A stretch of 6,508 bases of DNA, from NCBI GenBank assembly GCA_003487005.1, contig DNFG01000153.1, positions 1-6,508 on the forward strand, read 5' to 3'. Position 1 is the first letter of the stretch. Each line of letters opens with the position of its first letter. A model generated the notes under the pieces. It was not told the DNA's origin, did not search any database, and saw only the letters and a program-made list of their open reading frames with translations. This stretch comes from Bryobacterales bacterium. Its GTDB lineage: Bacteria; Acidobacteriota; Terriglobia; Bryobacterales; Bryobacteraceae. Made by a program: the position numbers and the translations under genes. Shown in pieces: positions 1 through 5,786 of the stretch.

Positions 1-60
1 CCTCCCCGTCCCCCCCCCCCCCCGCCCCCCCCCCCCCCCCCCCGCCGTGCCTCCCCCCCC
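1..60. repeat. Low-complexity poly-C tract, probable sequence artefact
   Basis: These bases are almost entirely C, broken only by a few G and T bases. Read on the minus strand they extend the substrate-binding protein frame as a glycine run (W-R-G-G-R-H followed by mostly Gly) with no stop codon. The normal protein sequence ends cleanly at about base 62. Runs of G on the sequenced strand at a read or contig end are a known artefact of two-colour sequencing chemistry, and that is the explanation I favour. A genuine homopolymer is possible but unlikely. Confidence 0.75.
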
Positions 61-1054
61 GCCACTCGCCCGATGCCAGCATGCGCCGCGCCTCCTCCAG
101 AAAGCGTTCGTCCACCAACTGCCCAGCCTCCAGACGCGCCGTCGCGTAGCCCTTCCCGGCATGCCAGTCGAGCGTCCGCTGCAGGCTCGCCCGGTCGATC
201 GCGCCATCCCGCGCGAACGTGTCCCGGCACTCCGCCGCCGTCTTCTCCGGATCCAGTCCATGCCGCTCCGCGAACTCCCGCATGAAGCGCGGCGTCCGCC
301 CTTCCAGAAACTCACCCGCCGCCTGCAGGTACGCCGCCAGCAGCCGCGCGCCCGGCTCCACTCCGGTCTTCAATAACGATTCCCCGAAAATCACAAACGA
401 GTATTGGTGCATGGGCAGCACGTCCGCCAGCCGCCACACCTTCACCAACTCCCCAGAATCCGCCAGTGCGCTCCGTGAAACTTCCGGATCGAAAATCGCG
501 TCAATCTGCCCGCTCGCCAGCGCCGCCAGCGACTCCCGCAGTGGCAGGTCAATCCTCTCCACATCCCCCAACTCCATCCCCAGTTCCTTCAGGAACGTGT
601 CGAGAATGAACTCCGTGATCCCCCGCGACCGGATCGAAAACCGCTTTCCCTTCAGCCTGCGCGGATCCACCGGGCCTTTGCCGAACACCGCCCGCCGCGC
701 GTATAACGTATAGCCGTCCCCGCACGCCGGGCTCACATGCTCGCGCCCCGCCACGACCCGGATCGCCATCCCCCGCAGCACTCCGTTCAGCAGCGGCGCC
801 GGCACGCCCCCCAAAATCGCGTCCAGCCGCCCGCCCGCCAGCAGCGGCACCGCCTGAATCGCCGATAGCCGCACTACATTCATCCGGAACCCCGCCTCGC
901 GCAGATAGCCCGCTTCATCGGCCAGATGCATGCTGCTCGTGGACAAATGCTCGCTCAATGCCACCGAAATCTCTCGCAATTCCGCCGGTTTCCGCGTCGA
1001 TGTGCAACCCGCGGCCAGCAGCCCCAGGCCCCCAATCAGGTCTCTACGCCGCAT
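1..1054 (-). CDS. ABC transporter substrate-binding lipoprotein, NMT1/NitT-TauT type (3' end unresolved at left edge)
   Basis: This is the probable solute-capturing component of the importer whose ATPase is encoded just upstream. I translated it by hand from an ATG at 1054-1052. The frame stays open to the left edge, giving about 331 credible residues to base 62, about the usual length of this family. The N-terminus starts with M-R-R-R-D-L-I, a short hydrophobic stretch, then L-A-A-G-C with Cys17. This looks like a lipoprotein signal, possibly Tat-dependent because of the arginines. The body reads like an NMT1/SsuA-type periplasmic protein: a 'LADEAGYLREAGF' segment after the first strand, 'LLAGGRLDAILGG', a 'DPRRLKGKRFSIRS' segment in mid-protein, and 'LASGQIDAIFDPE'. 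The start overlaps the ATPase stop by 11 bases, so the two are translationally coupled. Ligand specificity (sulfonate, nitrate, thiamine precursor, aromatic acid) cannot be told from sequence alone. Gly codons are mostly GGG, unlike the genes right of 3490. The true stop codon is lost in the poly-C stretch. Confidence 0.85.
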   Translation of the reverse strand, partial: MRRRDLIGGLGLLAAGCTSTRKPAELREISVALSEHLSTSSMHLADEAGYLREAGFRMNVVRLSAIQAVPLLAGGRLDAILGGVPAPLLNGVLRGMAIRVVAGREHVSPACGDGYTLYARRAVFGKGPVDPRRLKGKRFSIRSRGITEFILDTFLKELGMELGDVERIDLPLRESLAALASGQIDAIFDPEVSRSALADSGELVKVWRLADVLPMHQYSFVIFGESLLKTGVEPGARLLAAYLQAAGEFLEGRTPRFMREFAERHGLDPEKTAAECRDTFARDGAIDRASLQRTLDWHAGKGYATARLEAGQLVDERFLEEARRMLASGEWRGGRHGGGGGGGAGGGGDGE

Positions 1055-1823
1055 GCGCCCCTTTCTTCGCGGCGCCGCTCGCCCCGTTCAAATGCGCCAT
1101 CACCTCGCGCTTCAACTCCAGAAACCGCTCGCTGAACAAAGCGTCCCGGCGGTCCCCGCGCGGCAGGTCCACCGCCACCTCCGCCAGTATCCGTCCCGGC
1201 GCCCCGCTCATCACCAGCACCCGGTCGCTCAGATAGATCGCCTCGTCCACATCATGCGTCACAAACAACACCGAACTCCCGCTCTCCCTCCATAACTCCA
1301 GCAGGTCGCTTTGCAGCGCGAACCGCGTCGGGCTGTCCAGCGCCCCGAATGGCTCGTCCATCAGCAACAGCGCCGGCTCGCTCAGAAACGCCCGGATCAC
1401 CGCCACCCGCTGTTTCATCCCCGCCGAGATCTGGTGTGGATATGCCCTCTCCCGCCCCGCAAGCCCATAGCGCGCCAGCATCGCCCGCGCCGCCTGCTCG
1501 CGCTCCCCCGCCGCCCTCGCCTTCATCTCCAGACCGAACGCCGCGTTCTCCAGAACCGTCATCCACGGAAACAGGCTGTCCTCCTGGTACACCATCAACC
1601 GCGCCGACGGCTCGCCCGTCCCCTGTTCCCACTCAATCGCCCCTCCCGCCGGCTTCACGATCCCCGCCACCGCCCGCAGCAGCGTCGTCTTGCCGCATCC
1701 GCTCGGCCCGATCACCGACAGAAATTCGCCCTGCCCGCAAGTGAAGGAGACATCCGCCAGGGCCCGCTGCGGCAGACTCCCGTTCCCAAACTCCACCGTC
1801 AACTCCGTGCAGGCGAACCACAT
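1044..1823 (-). CDS. ABC transporter ATP-binding protein, NitT/TauT family
   Basis: This cytoplasmic ATPase should power import of the ligand bound by the downstream substrate-binding protein. The 259 residues match the usual size of SsuB/TauB/NrtD-type subunits. Visible motifs, in order, are Walker A GPSGCGKTT (39-47), the Q-loop Gln80 in VYQEDSLFPW, the signature at 132-136, Walker B LLLMDE (152-157) followed by PFGALD, and the H-loop His190 in FVTHDVDEA. The 'SLFPWMTVLEN' segment after the Q-loop is typical of the nitrate/taurine group. The signature reads ISAGM rather than the usual LSGGM or LSGGQ, with Ala replacing the first Gly; all other catalytic residues are intact, so I expect an active enzyme. 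It starts at ATG 1823, 12 bases after the stop of the adenylate-forming enzyme, and overlaps the next gene by 11 bases, so the three probably share one transcript. No permease partner is in the window. The exact substrate class is unknown. Confidence 0.93.
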   Translation of the reverse strand: MWFACTELTVEFGNGSLPQRALADVSFTCGQGEFLSVIGPSGCGKTTLLRAVAGIVKPAGGAIEWEQGTGEPSARLMVYQEDSLFPWMTVLENAAFGLEMKARAAGEREQAARAMLARYGLAGRERAYPHQISAGMKQRVAVIRAFLSEPALLLMDEPFGALDSPTRFALQSDLLELWRESGSSVLFVTHDVDEAIYLSDRVLVMSGAPGRILAEVAVDLPRGDRRDALFSERFLELKREVMAHLNGASGAAKKGAHAA

Positions 1824-1835
1824 GATCAGAACCCG

Positions 1836-3440
1836 TTATCTTAGCGTCTTCCCCGGCGCCGCGTCCGTGCCACGCCCGGACCCCAATAAATGCAGCGGAT
1901 TGATCTTCCGCCCCCCGCTCATCACCGGATCCGCGAAGTTCACCCGCACCGCCCCCGTCTGTCCCCACTGCCGCGCCGTCAATGACCCGCCCCACAGCCT
2001 CCGGACCTCCGACAGAAAATACTCCCGCACCGCCGCTTCATCCCGCACCCCCACCCGCGGGCTCACCCGCAGTTCCACAATCGCTCCCGCCATCGCGTCC
2101 AGTTCCAGCAGTTGGTAATCCGCCGGCGTTCCGCCGAACCGCCCCGGCAGGCTCCGCTCCAACACGCTGATCAGGTCCCCGCCCAGCAGCGTGATCCCCT
2201 GGCCCGTCAGCTTCCCGTAACTGTAAACCCCGCTCAACTGCTCCGTGAATCCCATCGCCGCGAACCGGCACCCGCACTCCGCCGGCCCCAGCGTCCCGCA
2301 GTCCTCCATCTCCACATTCACCAGCACGTAGGTCGAAAACGGCAGCAGTGTCGTGAACGCCAGCGAATCCACCTCCACCTCCGTCAAAGGAGCCTTCCGC
2401 CGCCGCGCGATCACCGCCATCGAATCGCGCATCACATGCACCGTGCTGCCCGTGGTCATCTCCGCGCACGAGCAGCCCACCCAGCCCAACTCCGACACGC
2501 CATACCTCGGATACACCCGCCCCCCGGCCGCCTCCATCACCGCCCGCCGCGCCTCCGTCAGCGGTTCCGCTCCGCACAGGAACGTCACCCCTTCCAGACC
2601 AATGCCCGCCTCCCGCGCCGCCGCCGCCGTCAGCACCCCCATCGTCACCGGGCCCATCCACAGCACTTCCCGCCCCGCGCCCCGCTGCTTCGCTATCCAC
2701 CGCGCCACCGGCCCGAAATCGTCCCGCGCCAGGTACTCCGGCGCCGGAATCCCGAGTCCGTGCGCCCGCGCCTCCCACACCAGCAACTGCAGCAGCACCC
2801 GGTAATGCCCCGAGTCCTGCCATGTCCCCCCCAGTGCGAACCACTTTTCGACCGGCGTTCCCCGCCGCTCGAATGTCAGCATCCGGTTGAACCCGACCGT
2901 CGATGGCAGCACCGGCAATACCGCGCAAATCGCCTTCTTTTGCGGCTCAAACTGCCCCACAAACAGCGCGTCCTGCGCTTCCCGGTACACCTGAAACTCC
3001 ACACTCGGCCGTGTCACCGTCCCCTGGCTTCGTGAACCGCTGCTCGTCGTCTCCAGCGCGCCGCGCGCCAGCGGATTCGCGAAGTCCCGCGGCCCCGCCT
3101 CGATGCGCAGGGTGCCCCGCTCCACCGCCTTCTTTCCCTTGAACTCGTCATGTTCCAACCGGACCCCCGCCTCCGCCAACCGCCTCAGCGCCGCCTCCAG
3201 TCCCTCCCGTTGCACCATCGCCTCCAGGTCCCCGAACTCGCAACCCGCCCACGCAAATAGCCGTGCATACACGCACTCCGGCCGCGCGAATACCACGCGT
3301 TTCATTCCCTCCAGGAAGTTCTCCTCCCGCCGCGCCAGATTCGCCCGCACGAGCGCCTCCGGATCCCCTGCCCGCGGTGTCCGGATGAACCTCCGGCATC
3401 CTGACATCATCCGCCCGAAGTACTTCACTTCCTTCCACAT
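1836..3440 (-). CDS. PaaK/coenzyme F390 synthetase-like adenylate-forming enzyme, substrate unknown
   Basis: This is a 534-residue member of the ANL (adenylate-forming) superfamily, closest in style to phenylacetate-CoA ligase and F390 synthetase relatives. Such enzymes activate a carboxylate with ATP and often pass it to CoA. The phosphate-loop region reads TTSSGSRSQGT (131-141), a variant of the usual T-S-G-[ST]-[ST]-G-x-P. The A5-like motif YGVSELG (313-319) matches the Y-G-L-S-E of PaaK. Next come a Cys pair (323, 325), then C-x7-C-G-C (381-391) and a LTGQGITLLGGDL segment where PaaK has its hinge. Near the C-terminus, SGGRKINPLHLL may carry the A10-type lysine. I chose ATG 3440: an in-frame start at 3578 would add 46 low-complexity residues and overlap the stress-protein gene. 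No clear Shine-Dalgarno sequence precedes it. It lies 12 bases upstream of the ATPase, suggesting that the activated acid is what the transporter imports. From memory it resembles a family usually labelled hypothetical or PaaK-like; the substrate is not inferable. Confidence 0.72.
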   Translation of the reverse strand: MWKEVKYFGRMMSGCRRFIRTPRAGDPEALVRANLARREENFLEGMKRVVFARPECVYARLFAWAGCEFGDLEAMVQREGLEAALRRLAEAGVRLEHDEFKGKKAVERGTLRIEAGPRDFANPLARGALETTSSGSRSQGTVTRPSVEFQVYREAQDALFVGQFEPQKKAICAVLPVLPSTVGFNRMLTFERRGTPVEKWFALGGTWQDSGHYRVLLQLLVWEARAHGLGIPAPEYLARDDFGPVARWIAKQRGAGREVLWMGPVTMGVLTAAAAREAGIGLEGVTFLCGAEPLTEARRAVMEAAGGRVYPRYGVSELGWVGCSCAEMTTGSTVHVMRDSMAVIARRRKAPLTEVEVDSLAFTTLLPFSTYVLVNVEMEDCGTLGPAECGCRFAAMGFTEQLSGVYSYGKLTGQGITLLGGDLISVLERSLPGRFGGTPADYQLLELDAMAGAIVELRVSPRVGVRDEAAVREYFLSEVRRLWGGSLTARQWGQTGAVRVNFADPVMSGGRKINPLHLLGSGRGTDAAPGKTLR

Positions 3441-3452
3441 TCGTTCGAAGTG

Positions 3453-3461
3453 ACTATAGCA
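3453..3461 (-). promoter_or_regulatory. Candidate extended -10 promoter for the adenylate-forming enzyme/ABC operon
   Basis: On the minus strand the gap before the adenylate-forming enzyme contains TGCTATAGT, which fits the extended -10 form TGnTATAnT with one mismatch to TATAAT. No -35 hexamer is present 16-18 bases further upstream. The predicted start (about 3446) would leave only about six bases before the ATG at 3440, a nearly leaderless transcript, which fits the absence of a Shine-Dalgarno site. A nine-base match in a short gap can arise by chance. Confidence 0.3.
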
Positions 3462-3468
3462 CCCCCCA

Positions 3469-3483
3469 ACCCGGCCGGCGGGT
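3469..3483 (-). other. GC-rich hairpin just after the stress-protein gene
   Basis: On the minus strand ACCCG-CCGGC-CGGGT forms a perfect five-base stem with a five-base loop. It begins eight bases past the last base of the Usp stop codon. It is followed by a G-run instead of a T-tract, so it does not qualify as a standard intrinsic terminator. It may weaken read-through from the Usp gene or protect the 3' end, or it may be incidental in GC-rich DNA. Confidence 0.25.
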
Positions 3484-3490
3484 GGAACGG

Positions 3491-4351
3491 CTACACTTCG
3501 CAGGTCAGCGCGGGCGGTTGTGCCGGGGCGGGTTGTGCGGGGCTGGGCCGGAGTTGCGGCAGGATGAGCACCGGACACCTCGCCGCCCGGATGGTGGCCA
3601 TCACGTTTTCACCCGGGCAGCGGCGGCCCACCCCCAGGATCAGCAGCCCCGCCTGATGGCGCCGCGCAAGTGACGGCAGCACCTCGGCCGGGTCGCCCTG
3701 GCCGATATACACTGAGGCGGGCACGCCGCTGATCCGCAGAAGCCGGTCGATCCCCGCCCGGGCCGAATCCGGCGAGAGCGCCACGGGCAAATCCTGCAGC
3801 GAACAGGCCGACAATGCATCCACATCGACGAACGGAACGGCGTGGAAAATCTCCAGCTCGGACCCCAAACGGGCCGCGAAACCCGCCGACTCAAGCAGAA
3901 TCTGGCGGCTCAGCGAATGCAGATCGACCGCCGCGGCCACCCGGCGGAATTCACCGTCCGGAGGCGGCGCTCCCCCCCACGAGGTCCAGACGGGCACCGG
4001 CGAAGACCGGACGATTTCAGCCACCACGGACCTTTTCGTCCACCGCCGCCAGAACGGCAGCGCCCGCGACGGGAGCATGATCAGCGTCTCCGAACCAGTG
4101 CCCAGCGCCGCGAACAGATTCGGAATCACCGCGCCGCTGGCCACCCGGCAACGGACCGGCACGCCGGGGCGAGTATGACCCGCCAGGAATGCCTCGCCCG
4201 AGCGGATTTCGCGGCGCGTGGGTACAACATGCAGAAACTCGATCGTGGCGCCAAAGCGGCGCGCTACTTCGATCACCTGCGGCGTAAATGCGCGGCAAGC
4301 CGGATTGTCTTGAATCGGATAAAGGATACGGCGAATCGGGTTACTCGACAT
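3491..4351 (-). CDS. Tandem-domain universal stress protein (UspA family)
   Basis: This 286-residue soluble protein contains two consecutive Usp domains, roughly residues 7-122 and 136-264, with a Pro/Ala/Gln-rich tail (266-282). Each half shows the Usp layout: an initial strand (RRILYPIQ; RRVAAAVDL), a helix with 'ARRFGATIEFLHVVP' or 'AARLGSELEIFHAVP', and a final 'SSPVPVW' or 'ARCPVLIL' strand. The nucleotide-binding signature G-x2-G-x9-G-[ST] is degraded in both. The first half has K-R-S-V-V where G-S-V is expected. The second has LGVGRR followed by ENVMATI without the G-S pair. ATP binding is therefore doubtful and a regulatory or partner-binding role more likely. The start at ATG 4351 lies 16 bases after the predicted sigma54 transcription start, with no convincing ribosome-binding site. 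The gene directly follows an NtrC-type regulator and is its obvious local target. Usp proteins are typically induced by starvation, redox or respiratory stress; which one applies here is unknown. Confidence 0.88.
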   Translation of the reverse strand: MSSNPIRRILYPIQDNPACRAFTPQVIEVARRFGATIEFLHVVPTRREIRSGEAFLAGHTRPGVPVRCRVASGAVIPNLFAALGTGSETLIMLPSRALPFWRRWTKRSVVAEIVRSSPVPVWTSWGGAPPPDGEFRRVAAAVDLHSLSRQILLESAGFAARLGSELEIFHAVPFVDVDALSACSLQDLPVALSPDSARAGIDRLLRISGVPASVYIGQGDPAEVLPSLARRHQAGLLILGVGRRCPGENVMATIRAARCPVLILPQLRPSPAQPAPAQPPALTCEV

Positions 4352-4355
4352 GGCA

Positions 4356-4379
4356 CTGGTTCATTCAGTAATGAACTAG
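4356..4379. repeat. 24-base inverted repeat over the predicted Usp transcription start
   Basis: Two ten-base arms, CTGGTTCATT (4356-4365) and AATGAACTAG (4370-4379), flank the spacer CAGT. They are reverse complements at nine of ten positions; the inner seven are perfect and the one mismatch is a G-T pair. The stretch is AT-rich compared with its GC-rich surroundings. Its right end overlaps the -12 element of the sigma54 promoter and its centre falls on the predicted start site. It could be a repressor or roadblock operator, or a hairpin in the 5' end of the message. No T-tract follows, so a terminator for the regulator gene is unlikely. Confidence 0.6.
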
Positions 4380-4394
4380 CAATCGGGATGCCAA
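4377..4394 (-). promoter_or_regulatory. Sigma54 (RpoN) -24/-12 promoter for the universal stress protein gene
   Basis: On the minus strand the gap between the regulator stop and the Usp start reads TTGGCATCCCGATTGCTA. This matches the consensus YTGGCACG-N4-TTGCW at all core positions (TGGCA and TTGC) with the required spacing between the GG and GC pairs; only the C and G just after TGGCA differ. Counting from the -12 C at 4379, transcription would start near 4367, leaving a leader of about 16 bases. The gene immediately upstream encodes a sigma54-dependent activator, which supports the call. The element also contains a small GGGAT-TGGC-ATCCC stem, probably incidental. Confidence 0.75.
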
Positions 4395-4406
4395 TCCCCG
4401 CCGCCT

Positions 4407-5786
4407 TCAGGATCGGGGTCGCCGGATCCCGAACTTCTCCATCCGGTAGATCAGCGTCTTGCGGCTCAGGTCGAGGTACCGCGCCGCGTGCGTCTGATTC
4501 CAGTGGCACTTCTCGAGCGCACGGACGATCAGATCCTTCTCCACCGCGTCCACCGAGATGCCTTCCGGCGGAAGGTCGATCTGCAGCGCTTCCAGCGGGG
4601 GGCGCTGCTGGCGCAATCCGCCGGGAAGGTCCGCCAGTGTGAGGCCCTCCGGGCGGGCCAGCACCACGAGTCGCTCCACGATGTTCTCAAGTTCACGAAT
4701 GTTGCCCGGCCAGCGATAGGCCTGGAAGTACGGGATGAACTCGGCTGGCAGCGTCAGGCCGGGCCGCTTGTGCTTCTCCCGCGCGCGAGCGAAGAAATGA
4801 TGGAGAAGTTCCGGAATGTCCTCCGGCCGTTCCCGCAGCGGCGGCAGTTCGAGCGGGATCACCGCCAGCCGGTAGTACAGATCCTCCCGGAAGGCGCCGT
4901 CTTCGATCATCGCTTCCAGGTTGCGGTGCGTGGCCGCGATAATCCGGACATCGACCGGAATCGCCGCTACCGCGCCGATCTTCTCGATTTCACCCTGCTG
5001 GATCAGCCGCAGCAGCTTGACCTGAAGTTCGAGCGGCATTTCCCCGATTTCGTCCAGAAAAAGCGTGCCCGTGTGCGCTGATTCCACTTTGCCCGGTTTA
5101 TGTGCCATCGCCCCGGTGAACGAGCCCTTCGTGTGCCCGAACAGCTCCGATTCAAGCAGTTCGCGGGGGATCGCGCCGCAGTTGATGCAGACAAACGGCC
5201 GGTCGCGCCGGCCGGAGTTGCAGTGAACCGCGCGTGCGAGCAGTTCCTTGCCCGTCCCCGTTTCGCCATGGATCAGGACCGTCGAGTCGGAACCGGCGGC
5301 GCGCACCGCGAGATCCAGCACGTTCAGCAGCACGGGCGACGAGCCGATAATCGCCGAAAATCCGTACTTGCGGTCGATCGTCGCGCGCAGCGTCTGCACT
5401 TCGGCAAGCAGATCCCGGTGCTCGAACGCCCGCTGGAGCAGGACCGCCAGTTCTTCGTGGTCCACCGGCTTGGTAATAAAGTCGTAGGCCCCCGCTTTCA
5501 TCGCCTGAACGGCGAGTTGGATGGAGCCATACGCGGTCATCAGGATCATCGACACCCCGGGAACCGACTGGCGCACACGGGCCAGCAGATCGAGACCCGA
5601 AAGCCCCGGCATCCGGATATCGCTGAGGATCAGGTCGGGCGTGAATCGCTCGAGCAGAGCGAGGGCTTCGTCGCCCGAAGAGGCTGCCGTGACGGCATAG
5701 CCCAGCTCATCAAGCTGCATCTGCAGGACGAGGCGGAGGCTCTCGTCGTCATCCACGAGAAGAATCTGGCGTTGAGGGTTGGACAT
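4407..5786 (-). CDS. NtrC-family sigma54-dependent response regulator
   Basis: This DNA-binding activator couples phosphorylation to opening of sigma54 promoters by ATP hydrolysis. From ATG 5786 it has 459 residues and the full three-part NtrC layout. The receiver domain (about 6-120) has the acidic cluster DDD at 12-14, phospho-acceptor Asp56 in SDIRMP, Thr84 and Lys106. The AAA+ domain follows the linker with Walker A GETGTGKE (174-181), the sigma54-contact loop GSFTGA (221-226, a common variant of GAFTGA), Walker B LFLDE (243-247), the arginine-finger segment FREDLYYRL (300-308) and [11 protein letters not shown] (359-369). A Fis-type helix-turn-helix ends the protein (about 419-456). All catalytic residues appear intact. 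An in-frame TTG at 5801 would add five residues; the ATG is preferred, though neither has a clear ribosome-binding site. The gene overlaps the 3' end of the kinase gene by 38 bases, marking the pair as a cognate two-component system. It resembles AtoC/ZraR/NtrC regulators but I cannot assign it to one. Confidence 0.95.
   Translation of the reverse strand: MSNPQRQILLVDDDESLRLVLQMQLDELGYAVTAASSGDEALALLERFTPDLILSDIRMPGLSGLDLLARVRQSVPGVSMILMTAYGSIQLAVQAMKAGAYDFITKPVDHEELAVLLQRAFEHRDLLAEVQTLRATIDRKYGFSAIIGSSPVLLNVLDLAVRAAGSDSTVLIHGETGTGKELLARAVHCNSGRRDRPFVCINCGAIPRELLESELFGHTKGSFTGAMAHKPGKVESAHTGTLFLDEIGEMPLELQVKLLRLIQQGEIEKIGAVAAIPVDVRIIAATHRNLEAMIEDGAFREDLYYRLAVIPLELPPLRERPEDIPELLHHFFARAREKHKRPGLTLPAEFIPYFQAYRWPGNIRELENIVERLVVLARPEGLTLADLPGGLRQQRPPLEALQIDLPPEGISVDAVEKDLIVRALEKCHWNQTHAARYLDLSRKTLIYRMEKFGIRRPRS
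4561..4575. promoter_or_regulatory. Inverted repeat inside the regulator gene, possible upstream activator site
   Basis: CCTTCC-GGC-GGAAGG is a perfect six-base inverted repeat with a three-base spacer. It lies about 200 bases upstream of the predicted Usp start, within the distance over which NtrC-type activators bind. It sits in coding sequence (the LPPEG region), and such repeats arise by chance in GC-rich codons, so this is only a candidate. Confidence 0.15.

Noticed and set aside
2038..2928. Minus-strand 296-codon frame inside the adenylate-forming enzyme gene
   Set aside because: It is a Gly/Ala/Asp-rich frame-shifted shadow of the real gene, without motifs.
2112..3035. Long plus-strand open frame (307 codons) opposite the adenylate-forming enzyme
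   Set aside because: Its translation is an Arg/His/Pro/Gln-rich low-complexity string with no recognisable domain, typical of the antisense of a GC-rich gene. The minus-strand frame has clear family motifs.
3441..3578. 46-residue N-terminal extension of the adenylate-forming enzyme from an upstream in-frame start at 3578
   Set aside because: The extension is Pro/Ala/Thr-rich, overlaps the end of the Usp gene by 88 bases and has no family resemblance; the ATG at 3440 gives a natural N-terminus.
4384..4399. GGGAT-TGGC-ATCCC stem after the regulator stop as an intrinsic terminator
   Set aside because: The stem is only five pairs, lacks a following T-tract, and is explained by the overlapping sigma54 promoter.
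3842..4642. Plus-strand 266-codon frame spanning the Usp gene, the gap and the regulator 3' end
   Set aside because: It is an Arg/Pro-rich composition with no domain, and it crosses the sigma54 promoter and two well-supported minus-strand genes.
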